Part shown: piece after piece, positions 8,953-18,800 of the stretch
Numbering within the stretch: the first letter of the stretch is position 1
Layout: each line of letters begins with the position of its first letter
From: Eubacteriaceae bacterium
Lineage (GTDB): Bacteria; Bacillota; Clostridia; Lachnospirales; Lachnospiraceae
Direction: 5' to 3'
Length of the DNA stretch: 64,000 nucleotides
Assembly (NCBI GenBank): GCA_910574915.1
Contig: CAJTCR010000012.1
Coordinates: 38,962 to 102,961 of the forward strand
Notes under the pieces: model-generated
Database searches by the model: none
What the model was told of the DNA's origin: nothing
What the model saw: the letters and a program-made list of their open reading frames with translations, nothing else
Position numbers and translations under genes: made by a program

Positions 8953-9564
8953 CATTTTCCGAACGAGAGGGATCAGCACTGCTCCTGCCGAATTGCCAAG
9001 CGTAATAACCAAAATGCAGGCTGCCGCCCGGGGCGACCACGCGCCGCCTGCAAAAAAATAAAACATATCCGCAATACAGTGTTCAAAGCCGCATAAAATA
9101 AAAGCCGCCACACCCAGAAACAAAATCGCCGGATTGCCTGTAGCCTTATAGCCGTCTACTGCCGCAAACATTAAAAAGCCGCAGAAAACAGCCAGCAGAA
9201 ACAAGCCCGGCAGTTGGTCGTTTACTTTCACCTCGCAGACTGCCGCTGCCAGGCCGCCAATGCCGCTGATCCTTGTCCTGCTTACCGCGGCAGCGGTAAG
9301 CCCTGTCCCTGCAAGATTGCCAAACCAGATCACCAAAAGGCATCCCACATACGACAGCGGCTCATTGACCAGATATCCGACTTTTCCCGTATACAGATTC
9401 AGCCCGTGCACACAGATCGTATACAATCCTACCGTAAACAGCAGCGCCCCCGCCGTCTTATTTTCCATTGATAAATATACCGTTCCGCCAATGCCGATTG
9501 CAATACCGGCGAGCACCGCCAGTGCAAACATGTGCACATACTTTTTTATCTGATTGCGTTCCAT
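8947..9564 (-). CDS. Formate/nitrite transporter (FNT) family channel
   Basis: A 205-residue membrane protein with six hydrophobic segments. Family hallmarks are GNLAGTGL in the first half-helix, GFEHCIADMFYF with the central pore histidine, and GNSAGAVLIPLV near the C-terminus. FNT channels move formate, nitrite, hydrosulfide or similar anions with protons; which one applies here is not visible, although the gene is unusually short (most are 250-280 residues). The start is ATG 9562-9564 with AGAGGAAG upstream. It follows the small CxxC protein gene by 13 bp, so the two are probably co-transcribed. Confidence 0.85.
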   Translation of the reverse strand: MERNQIKKYVHMFALAVLAGIAIGIGGTVYLSMENKTAGALLFTVGLYTICVHGLNLYTGKVGYLVNEPLSYVGCLLVIWFGNLAGTGLTAAAVSRTRISGIGGLAAAVCEVKVNDQLPGLFLLAVFCGFLMFAAVDGYKATGNPAILFLGVAAFILCGFEHCIADMFYFFAGGAWSPRAAACILVITLGNSAGAVLIPLVRKMA

Positions 9565-9577
9565 TTGCGTTCTTCCT

Positions 9578-9808
9578 CTAATATTCCTTTGCCACATCGC
9601 TTAACCCGTACATTTCCTTAAATTCCTGCAAATCCTTTTCATCGCGCACAAACATTACCTCGTGGAATTTCCCGGTACGCTGGTCTTTAAATCCGGCGAC
9701 CTGTTCCCCGTTGCAAATGCTGCACTTTAAGACCGGCTTTTCATTTACCTTGTCGTATTCCCGTTTTTCGACTGTCTGCTTTTTACAGGTTTTCTTTTGA
9801 AACAACAT
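9578..9808 (-). CDS. Small conserved-type protein with CxxC motif, function unknown
   Basis: A 76-residue soluble protein. The basic N-terminus (MLFQKKTCKKQTVEKREYD) is followed by VLKCSICNGEQVAGFKDQ, with a CSIC pair that could bind metal or form a disulfide, and an acidic C-terminal half (VRDEKDLQEFKEMYGLSD). GGAGAGGATTGGTAGC precedes the ATG. It lies directly upstream of the FNT channel gene. I do not recognise a characterised family. Confidence 0.75.
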   Translation of the reverse strand: MLFQKKTCKKQTVEKREYDKVNEKPVLKCSICNGEQVAGFKDQRTGKFHEVMFVRDEKDLQEFKEMYGLSDVAKEY

Positions 9809-9981
9809 GCTACCAATCCTCTCCTGCCATTGCTTCTATTATTATATGTGAAAACCTGTCATTACGCAAGAACTATTCCTGATATCGTATCCGCTCCACG
9901 AGCGACTCTTTTTTCAGGTTTCTGCTCAGCAGATAAGAAAGCACAGCCTGCAACTCATAAAACTACCGATCTTATAAAAAC

Positions 9982-10003
9982 AGAAAAGGACTCCGAAGAG
10001 TCC
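9982..10003 (-). terminator. Terminator of gdhA
   Basis: On the minus strand GGACTC, loop TTCG, GAGTCC, then TTTTCTGTTTTT. A six-pair stem capped by a stable UUCG tetraloop, about 30 bases past the gdhA stop. Confidence 0.85.
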
Positions 10004-10031
10004 CTTCCCATTCGCATTTTTCAACTACGCT

Positions 10032-11408
<1,377 letters not shown>

Positions 11409-11410
11409 TT

Positions 11411-11439
11411 ATTTTATTATGAAATGTGCGAGACTGCAA
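11411..11439 (-). promoter_or_regulatory. Promoter of gdhA
   Basis: Minus strand TTGCAG (11434-11439), 17 bases, TAAAAT (11411-11416), about 45 bases upstream of the gdhA start. Confidence 0.6.
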
Positions 11440-11491
11440 GATATTTTTCATAATTTGGGAAATTTCCTAATTTTATTAAGCTAAAGTTCTT

Positions 11492-11719
11492 CTATTCTAT
11501 CAATTCAAATCGATATTTCTGCTGCACTTTTGGGTACTTCTTATGATCCACCTCAGAAGCAAATAATTCATATGGCCTCACATATATGCCGTAATCTCCA
11601 TACAACGCCTTATACACAACATATAGTTCTCCTGTTTCTGAATGCTTTGCCACAGCCATCACATAATAATCATTTCCTTTAAAATGTCGATATTTTCTTT
11701 CCACTTCAATTTTTCTCAT
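11492..11719 (-). CDS. DUF1653 domain protein
   Basis: A 75-residue protein. [20 protein letters not shown] followed by [20 protein letters not shown] is the DUF1653 signature (a small beta-barrel family of unknown function, commonly 65-80 residues). It is the last gene of a cluster with the membrane protein at 11741 and the dCTP-deaminase-like gene at 12207, with gaps of 21 and 1 bases. Confidence 0.85.
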   Translation of the reverse strand: MRKIEVERKYRHFKGNDYYVMAVAKHSETGELYVVYKALYGDYGIYVRPYELFASEVDHKKYPKVQQKYRFELIE

Positions 11720-11740
11720 AATTATACACCCAAAATTCGT

Positions 11741-12205
11741 CTAAGATTTTTCTTTTTTAGATTTCAAATCATCTAATAATGCCATTACGTCCTTAAAAAA
11801 ACTATATAAATACGCCAATAAGCATATTAAACAAAGCCCTCCAGTAAGGACTAACGTAATCCATAAATTATCCGCCGTTATTGTCCCTTTATAATAACCG
11901 ATAATTTCAGTCGCCTGATTCACTGCCAAACCAACGATAAAAGCTAATAAAAAACCACTAAACATTAGTTTTTTCAGTTCATCCAGTTTCTGCCGATTTA
12001 CCCGTTCTTTTACCTCAAGATCCGCTTCCCGAATCAATTCTTCTTTGTATTCTTGTCGTATTTCCTGAATAATTATCTTTTTTCTCTGTTCTCTCAATGA
12101 TGCAATAAGTTCGTTTCTCTCTTCCTCTGTAGCCTCTTCCCTAATAAGTTCTTCTTTCGCCTTCATTACCGCATCAAGTATTCTATCTAATTCTTTTTCA
12201 CCCAT
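11741..12205 (-). CDS. Coiled-coil protein with two membrane segments, function unknown
   Basis: A 154-residue protein. Residues 1-78 are highly charged and helical, with heptad character (EELIREEATEEERNELIASL and similar), so a cytoplasmic coiled coil is likely. Two hydrophobic segments follow (about 80-97 and 113-135), then a lysine-rich tail. The stop lies one base from the neighbouring gene start at 12207 on the same strand, so it is translationally linked to the dCTP-deaminase-fold gene. No characterised family recognised. Confidence 0.78.
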   Translation of the reverse strand: MGEKELDRILDAVMKAKEELIREEATEEERNELIASLREQRKKIIIQEIRQEYKEELIREADLEVKERVNRQKLDELKKLMFSGFLLAFIVGLAVNQATEIIGYYKGTITADNLWITLVLTGGLCLICLLAYLYSFFKDVMALLDDLKSKKEKS

Positions 12206-12206
12206 A

Positions 12207-12794
12207 TCAGTCCAATATTTTATCCCACAAAGATTCTAAATATCTGTCATCAAACTTAGCTCCTCGAAACTCCCCGCTTTCATTTTGATAATGTGCATTT
12301 TGTTTATTTTGATACAATTTATCGGAAGCAGGTATTCCGTCCAATTCTTCAAATACAATCTGTGCAATCGTAAAACCTGCATGAATTCTAATCGGATAAT
12401 CAGTCGCATTAAACAACCCTATACTCAAATGTCCCATATACGTGGAATTACAATGCTGACTGCTTACAAGCAGCCCTAACCTCGTATAGCTTGTTTTTGG
12501 CCGAAGATGGGCGGTAAGATCATCCGGCAGTTTAAGAGTTTCTCCCAAAGAAACCAGGATATATTCTTTTGGTGATATCACGTATCCTTCTTTTGCTATC
12601 TCAATCTGCTGATAAATCCGATCAATCCCATCCTGTTTAGATATATCCAGACAATATACTTCTTTCTTCATAACTGTAATATAATTTCCAATCGTGACAT
12701 CATAAGACTCACTTTGCAAATTTTTTTCGACAAAAGGCGTAATGAGTTCGCTCGTCTGTGCCAACTCCCTTATTCTTTTTTCTGTAAGAATCAT
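12207..12794 (-). CDS. dCTP deaminase/dUTPase-fold protein with catalytic residues apparently replaced
   Basis: A 195-residue protein. SYDVTIG, then GETLKLPDDLTAHLRPKTSY and TRLGLLVSSQHCNSTYMG, then HLSIGLFNATDYPIRIHAGF and TIAQIVFEEL follow the trimeric dCTP deaminase/dUTPase fold in order. In Dcd the motif GHITLEL carries the catalytic glutamate; here the aligned residue is glycine (HLSIGL). In dUTPases the water-activating aspartate lies in a motif like VIDSDYRG; here the aligned stretch is HCNSTYMG. So the fold is clear but neither usual catalytic acid is seen. It may be a non-catalytic nucleotide sensor. It is the first gene of a tight three-gene cluster. Alignment is by eye. Confidence 0.8.
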   Translation of the reverse strand: MILTEKRIRELAQTSELITPFVEKNLQSESYDVTIGNYITVMKKEVYCLDISKQDGIDRIYQQIEIAKEGYVISPKEYILVSLGETLKLPDDLTAHLRPKTSYTRLGLLVSSQHCNSTYMGHLSIGLFNATDYPIRIHAGFTIAQIVFEELDGIPASDKLYQNKQNAHYQNESGEFRGAKFDDRYLESLWDKILD

Positions 12795-12898
12795 AATACG
12801 ATATACCCCCTGCTTATTCTTTCACTTTGCCAAGTTCACATTCTGTTACTTTGCTAACTGCCTTTTTATATTAATAAAATCAACAAACAGAAATAAAT

Positions 12899-12937
12899 AA
12901 GTCTACCTTGCCAACTTGACCGGTTACAGGTAGACTT
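12899..12937. terminator. Perfect 10-bp hairpin
   Basis: AAGTCTACCT (12899-12908) pairs perfectly with AGGTAGACTT (12928-12937). The intergenic stretch 12795-13124 otherwise holds only the hairpin at 13064-13101 and AT-rich sequence. The T-run on either side is weak, so the role is uncertain. Confidence 0.4.
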
Positions 12938-13063
12938 TTAGCTAATCTGGGAGGGCAGCCACTTTATACTACAAAGTATAACATGATCAGCCTATCCTTT
13001 AATTGTTTATAATATATCACATATAGGAACTATTTTCAAGACCGTTTTTGATATTACATAAAA

Positions 13064-13101
13064 GGCAGAAACCTCCTCCCAAAAAAAGTTCGGTTTCTGC
13101 C
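13064..13101 (-). terminator. Terminator of the surface-protein operon
   Basis: GGCAGAAACC (13064-13073) pairs with GGTTTCTGCC (13092-13101). On the minus strand the stem is followed by TTTTAT. It lies 24 bases past the stop of the leucine-rich-repeat gene. Confidence 0.75.
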
Positions 13102-13124
13102 ATTTTACTTATTGCCTAAGCAGC

Positions 13125-14693
13125 CTAAACCCCCTGCTTTTTCCCAACAATCACAAGCCCGCATCCAACAAATACAAGCCCGCAGATCAAAAACAGGAAC
13201 GGATCAATCGTGCCGTCTGCCGTCTTTGGCGTTTCATCCAGTGTATGGCTGCCGGAAGTCGTTCCTGCATATGCCCCGTAAGAACTGCTGTTTGAATTCG
13301 AGGCGCCAGATGAGGCTGCCTTCGTTGTACCCGCTGTACTGCCATCGCCTGTGCTGTTGCTGGACGAACTGCCAGAAGAGCCGCCGGATGAAGCTGTGCC
13401 GGAGCTGCCGGAAGATGCATTGCTGCCTCCTGCGCTGCTTCCAGAACCTTTTCCTGACCCGCTGCCGGAACTGGAGCCGCCCGAACTGCTGCCGGAACCG
13501 CCGGAAGAGCCACCGAGGTCAATCGATGTGCTGCCTGCGCCGCTTTCGTCTACTTCATCGTTCGAGCTGGAGCTGGAGCCGCCGCTGCCGATATTGGATG
13601 TATTTTCACTGACATCCACACTCACACTGCCGCCCGAAGAATCATCCGAGCTGTCATCGTTATCGTCACTGCTGTCAGAAGAGCTGCCGCCGTCCAGGCT
13701 GGAAAACGGATAACCAGCCGAAGCCGCAAACGTCTCTGCCGCAGAATTGCTGTATCCTGTAATAGAGTCCGGTGCCCATCCTGACTGTGAACCGATCGAG
13801 GTGACAGAACGCGGAATGGTAATGGAACTGATTCCGCTGCCGGAAAATGCACCGCTTTCGATCGTCGTCAGGCTGCCTGGCAGAGATAACGACGACACTC
13901 TGCTGCAACCAGCCAGCGCGCCGCTGCCGATAATCCTCGTATTGGAGTTTAACGACACGCTCGACTTGCCGACTGGAACCATAATTAATCTTGTTAAAGA
14001 AGCATTGTACAGGCACCCGCCGTCAGACGCATATGCCGAATTGCCGGAAGCTACATTGATCGTAGACAGGCTGGAACAGCCGGATAATGCACTGCCGCCA
14101 ATGCTTGAGGTACTTGCCGGGATTGAAATTGCCGACAAGTTGGTACAATTTGCAAACGCACTGTCGCCGATGCTCGTCACTCCAGACGGGATCGACATTG
14201 AGCTAAGCCCTGAACAGCCTGAAAACGCACCGCTGCCAATGCTGCTGACGCCTGCCGATATTGCAATGCTTGACAAAGCGCGGCATCCGCTGAACGTAGA
14301 CGCGGGAATCGAAGAAATCGAAGCCTGCAAGCTGACAGAACTCAATCCGCTGCACCCTGCAAACACTCCGCTGCCCATGTTGGTCACACTGCCCGGAATG
14401 GTCACATTTGATAATGACGTACAGTTTGCAAACGCGCTGTCGCCGATGCTCGTGACACTGCCTGGAATGCTGACACTGCTGATTGCTTTGCCGGAAAATG
14501 CCCCGGCGCCAATGGATGTTACTTCCGAAGGTATCGTGACTGCCCCGCCTCCGCCGTGATACGCTGTCAGCACACCGCCGGAGATGGTCATATCTGCATT
14601 CGATGCGAATACACTTTCACACGGTATCAGGAATAATACCATTGCCAATGCCATAAATATGGCTGACCACTGTTTGATTTTTGAATTATTCAT
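13125..14693 (-). CDS. BspA-like leucine-rich-repeat surface protein with sorting-type C-terminus
   Basis: A 522-residue secreted protein. The signal peptide is about 1-30 (hydrophobic core FMALAMVLFLIP). Residues 45-330 are LRR_5 (BspA-like) repeats of about 23 residues with the core SIGxGAFxGCxxLSxVxIP. Residues 350-480 are an extreme Ser/Gly-rich low-complexity stalk. The C-terminus has ETPKTADG, a hydrophobic segment (FLFLICGLVFVGCGLVIVG) and KKQ, the layout of a sortase substrate with a variant motif. The start is ATG 14691-14693 after GAAGGAGTGACGC. It follows the class B sortase gene by five bases. Probably displayed on the cell wall; adhesion is inferred. Confidence 0.88.
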   Translation of the reverse strand: MNNSKIKQWSAIFMALAMVLFLIPCESVFASNADMTISGGVLTAYHGGGGAVTIPSEVTSIGAGAFSGKAISSVSIPGSVTSIGDSAFANCTSLSNVTIPGSVTNMGSGVFAGCSGLSSVSLQASISSIPASTFSGCRALSSIAISAGVSSIGSGAFSGCSGLSSMSIPSGVTSIGDSAFANCTNLSAISIPASTSSIGGSALSGCSSLSTINVASGNSAYASDGGCLYNASLTRLIMVPVGKSSVSLNSNTRIIGSGALAGCSRVSSLSLPGSLTTIESGAFSGSGISSITIPRSVTSIGSQSGWAPDSITGYSNSAAETFAASAGYPFSSLDGGSSSDSSDDNDDSSDDSSGGSVSVDVSENTSNIGSGGSSSSSNDEVDESGAGSTSIDLGGSSGGSGSSSGGSSSGSGSGKGSGSSAGGSNASSGSSGTASSGGSSGSSSSNSTGDGSTAGTTKAASSGASNSNSSSYGAYAGTTSGSHTLDETPKTADGTIDPFLFLICGLVFVGCGLVIVGKKQGV

Positions 14694-14698
14694 TTGCG

Positions 14699-15841
14699 TC
14701 ACTCCTTCTTCGCTATGAGGAACAGCCTGCCGTCCTGCACATAGCTGTTGCACGTCGATAACGTCAGCAATTCATCCCCATACGAAATGTCAATCTTTTG
14801 GTCAAACACCGTTAATTGCTGGATATTTGCCAAAAATGCCTGAAACTCTTCTTTATTTGAAGCATTCAGGAAATTATAATACCGAAACGTGTGGTCATCC
14901 TGATAGTTCACCTTGGACAAACACACCGCCACAATCCGGTATTCTGCCTTTTCATAGATCGTGTCAAACACCAGCTTCTGATGGTTTTTAAAATACTCCT
15001 GATCCATAAAGCTCTTTAGACCGCCAAACATCGTGCCGTCCCGCATATTGTGCCCATAGATAATCAGGTTTGTATCCCGGTTGACATAATCATTTCTTGC
15101 ATCTACAAACAATGTACCATGATCGCTTTCCTTTTTTTCAAAATCATGGTGCAAATAAAAATCTGCGTTTTTTTTGCCTGTCTGCATAACCGGATAATTG
15201 ATCACCGTTCCCTCAATCGACAGCCAGCCCGCCAGATCCTTATTTTGCTTATACAGCTCTTTGTATTTTTTTAAAACGGTCAGATCAGCCGGATCGATCT
15301 TCTTTTTTACATTCTTCTTATTTTTCGAAGCCTTTGTATTTTTTGCAGATCCCTTGCTCTTTTCCTCTGTTTCACCGGAATCCCCCTGTTCATCATCCAC
15401 AGACGACTCGCGAATCAGATGCCCGGTCAGATTCTGCATACTTTGGAGCCGTTCAAACTCCTGGCTCTCCAAATGCTCCTGCCACAGCGTCACGCCATAA
15501 TATCCCAGACAGACCACCGCGGCGAGGATACACATCACGCCCGCTACGCCGAGCTTTTTTCCCTTTTGCTTTTGTTCCTCTTTCTCACGTTTTTCTTCCA
15601 GTAATTTCTGGGAATTTTGCGCAAGCACATCCATCACATACCAGGAAAAGGAAATCCCCAGCTTTGTGCGGAAAATGATTTCCTTGTTCCTGATTAGAGT
15701 GTAGAGCCTCACGGCGACATCGGGTTCCGTAATGTCAAGCTCCTTCGTAATGAAGTCGATCTTCTTGGCATCCTCCTGCGCCGCAAGATACTCTTCATAG
15801 GTATTAAATTCATAATCGCCTATTTTGTATTTTCCACTCAT
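14699..15841 (-). CDS. Class B sortase with an extra N-terminal cytoplasmic domain
   Basis: A 380-residue type II membrane protein. Residues 5-72 form a soluble domain starting YKIGDYEFNTYEEYLAAQ that is not part of usual sortases. One membrane helix lies at about 97-117, then a charged, lysine-rich linker, then the sortase domain from about 190. Catalytic residues are visible: H264 (IIYGHNM), C364 (LLTLSTCNSY) and R372 (DGRLFLIAKK). Sortases cleave a C-terminal motif and link proteins to peptidoglycan. Its natural substrate is likely the neighbouring LRR protein. It lies eight bases after the giant protein gene. The N-domain recurs in the protein at 29723-31132. Confidence 0.92.
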   Translation of the reverse strand: MSGKYKIGDYEFNTYEEYLAAQEDAKKIDFITKELDITEPDVAVRLYTLIRNKEIIFRTKLGISFSWYVMDVLAQNSQKLLEEKREKEEQKQKGKKLGVAGVMCILAAVVCLGYYGVTLWQEHLESQEFERLQSMQNLTGHLIRESSVDDEQGDSGETEEKSKGSAKNTKASKNKKNVKKKIDPADLTVLKKYKELYKQNKDLAGWLSIEGTVINYPVMQTGKKNADFYLHHDFEKKESDHGTLFVDARNDYVNRDTNLIIYGHNMRDGTMFGGLKSFMDQEYFKNHQKLVFDTIYEKAEYRIVAVCLSKVNYQDDHTFRYYNFLNASNKEEFQAFLANIQQLTVFDQKIDISYGDELLTLSTCNSYVQDGRLFLIAKKE

Positions 15842-15848
15842 GCCCTGC

Positions 15849-18800
15849 TTATTTCACCGTAATTACCTTTAATGGATTCAGTGAACTGTAAACCTTCTTG
15901 CTGCCGTTCTTGCGGAAAGCACGGATACGGAAATATGCCCGGTCACCGCTCTTCATGCCGCGTACTGTACATACCCGGATGTTCGGATTGTTTACAGTCT
16001 TTAACTTCTTATATTTCTCTTTCGAAGATTTCTTATAGTAGATCTCATAGCCAGAAGCACCTGTTACCTTCGACCAGCTAATCCGTGCCTGCCCCTTCGC
16101 CTTGGAAACAACCTTTACGGTAGGCGTTTTCAGCTTCGTCGTCGTGCTCAGTACCGATGAGAATGCCCCATAAGATTTTGTACCATCTGTATTGTTGACA
16201 TAAGACCTTACTTTGTACTTATAAGTCTTGCCTGCGGAAAGCCCGGTAATCGTTGCGCTGTTCGCTTTTACTGTCTTAACAACCTTCGAGTTGGAATTGC
16301 AGATCTGGTAACCATCCGCATATCCCTGTTTCGTCCATTTCAGCTTGAGGCTGTTGTACTTCACTGAGGAAGCCTTTAACCCCTTCACTGCAACTGCCGA
16401 AATCTTAAAGCTGATAACCTTCGTTCCTGTGTAGTTGCTGTTTGTTCCCTGAATAACGATCGACGCCATACCAGGATCCGTGTTGTTTTTATAAGTTACC
16501 GTATAATCTACGCCTTTTGTCAGTACCTTGCCGCCGTCACTTACCGTAATATCCGGTGTATATGCATCACCCGTATATGTCCGGTCTGCAACATCCGATG
16601 TATCCAGACTCTGCATACTCTTTGGCTCAATGACAAACGTCGCTGTCTGTGTACCGGAATATCTGCCGATACCAGTTACCGTAATCATAGCCACACCTGC
16701 ATTTACATTATTTGAATAAGATACTGTATACTCTGTACCCAATACTAACGTCCTGCTGCCAGTCTCAACTACGACTCCAGGTGTAATTGCATTGCCCGTA
16801 TAAGCATAGCTTGGAGCATACCCACTGATAATAAATCCGCCCACATCATTTGCGATGCTGAACTTAACAGTCGTCGTACCTGTATAATTTGCATTATTCA
16901 GCGCACGCAGCGTTACGGTCGCCGTACCAATATTGACATTGTTCGAATACGTCGCTGTATAATCCGTACCTTCCATCAAAATATTGTTGCCGCATTTTAC
17001 CGTCAGCGCCGGCTTCACTTCTGAACCGGTATACTGCTGTGCCGGAATCGGTGAAATCGTACACTTCGACAACTGTGCAATAATACGGAAGTTCTTCGTA
17101 ATCGTACCATTATTATTGCCAATACCAGTAACCGTTGCAACTGCCGTACCTACTTCCACATTGTTGCTGAACGTCACCGTATAGTCCACATTTTCCGTCA
17201 TACCCGGAACCGATACCTTTGGATACACCGCTTTGCCTGTATAGTACATCGCATCTACCGTATCCATCGACAGATTTACATCACTCGGTGCCACTGACGT
17301 CGCTCCCGAAATCTCGCCTGTACCCTGATCCAGGAAGCTGTTCGATCCCCATGACCCACCGCTGCTGATTGTAGAGCTGGTAATCATAAAGTTCGCAGTT
17401 GCCTTGCCGCTGAAATTGTTCTTGCCCTCTACATTAATATAAGCCGTTCCAGCGTTTAAGTTGTTTGTATACGTTAACGTATAGTCTACGTCTTCGGTCA
17501 GTCTGTATTTAATATTGTCAATGTAGTCTGTCACAGAAATACCTACCGGACAGATGTCAAAGCCTGTGTAAGAATACTCTCGTTTGAAACCGTCGATAAT
17601 GAGGTTGTTGGAGAATGCTCTTGGGGTGATGGTATACGTCAATGTCATTGGTTCAGTTGCATAAGTTCCATTTGTTGGATCTCCTTCAATGCGGATATAA
17701 TAAGTACCTGCATTAACAAAATCTTTTTCCTGAATCAAATTCTTAAGCGCTACTTCATCTTTGTATCTTCCAATCAGATACTCGCCTTCTTTCACACCTG
17801 TAACTGTCAGTGTAGGATATTGCTTTTGGGAGTTGTAAATTGCAGTTGTTGGTTTCATCGTAAAGTTTGCATCTTTACTAATATCTTTACCAATAAAATA
17901 CCAAAAACTTGCACTATCTGTATAATTTCCAACACCAGTAATTGTAACTTTTACTTTACCTGCATAGCTTAAAGGCGGTTCTGGATTGCGATATTCTTCC
18001 CGCACTTCCACATCATTTGTATCTGGTTCTACATATTGGTAACTAATCTCATAATCGGTAATATTATTTAAAAATGCTCCATTATTTGCTTTATTAGGAT
18101 CATCATAATAAATACCAACCTGCGTTTCTTTTAGCTCTGCTGCATCTTCTGCCCCTGCATAGTTCGGCATAACAGAATTGCCTTTGTTAAATGGATAATT
18201 TAGCTTGTAATTTTTCAAGTCTACATTCCCATTCTGTCCTGCCGGATGATACATAAACTTTGTATGGTTTGCAAGAGAAGCAGGCATAATGGTAAATGTT
18301 ACCTCTTTAAATCCCTTATAATTATCCTTTACATCCTCTGGTATTTCAACTCTTACTGTCGCCAGGTCTGTCAAAGTCGCATTACGGTTATTGCTAAATT
18401 TTACAACTGCACTCTTAATATAATTAGACACCCATGTAGAGCCTGTGTATTCTAAAATAACATCTCCTGCATAACTCAATCGAAAGGCTGGTGTTAAATC
18501 AGTACCATCGTAAACAGGTGCTTCTTGAGAAATAAACGTCAATTCTGCTTCTCCAATATCTAAAGGCACTACATTATACGTAACTACCCGTTCACCTGTA
18601 AAATTACCAATACCCCGTACACGAATTTCTTTTGTACCTACACTCTTCAGATCTGCCTTTGTAGAATACTCATATGAAAAATGTCTTGTATAGTCCGCCC
18701 AGTTGATATAATCATCTGCATTACCGCTATAAAGAACTCCTGCTAAATCCCTCCCTGCGTATTTCAATTCTGGAACTGGCGTTATATCTTTTCCATTCTG

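Noticed and set aside
13112..14559. Plus-strand frames opposite the LRR gene
   Set aside because: Low-complexity reflections (Leu/Pro-rich) of the Ser/Gly-rich and LRR repeats on the true strand.
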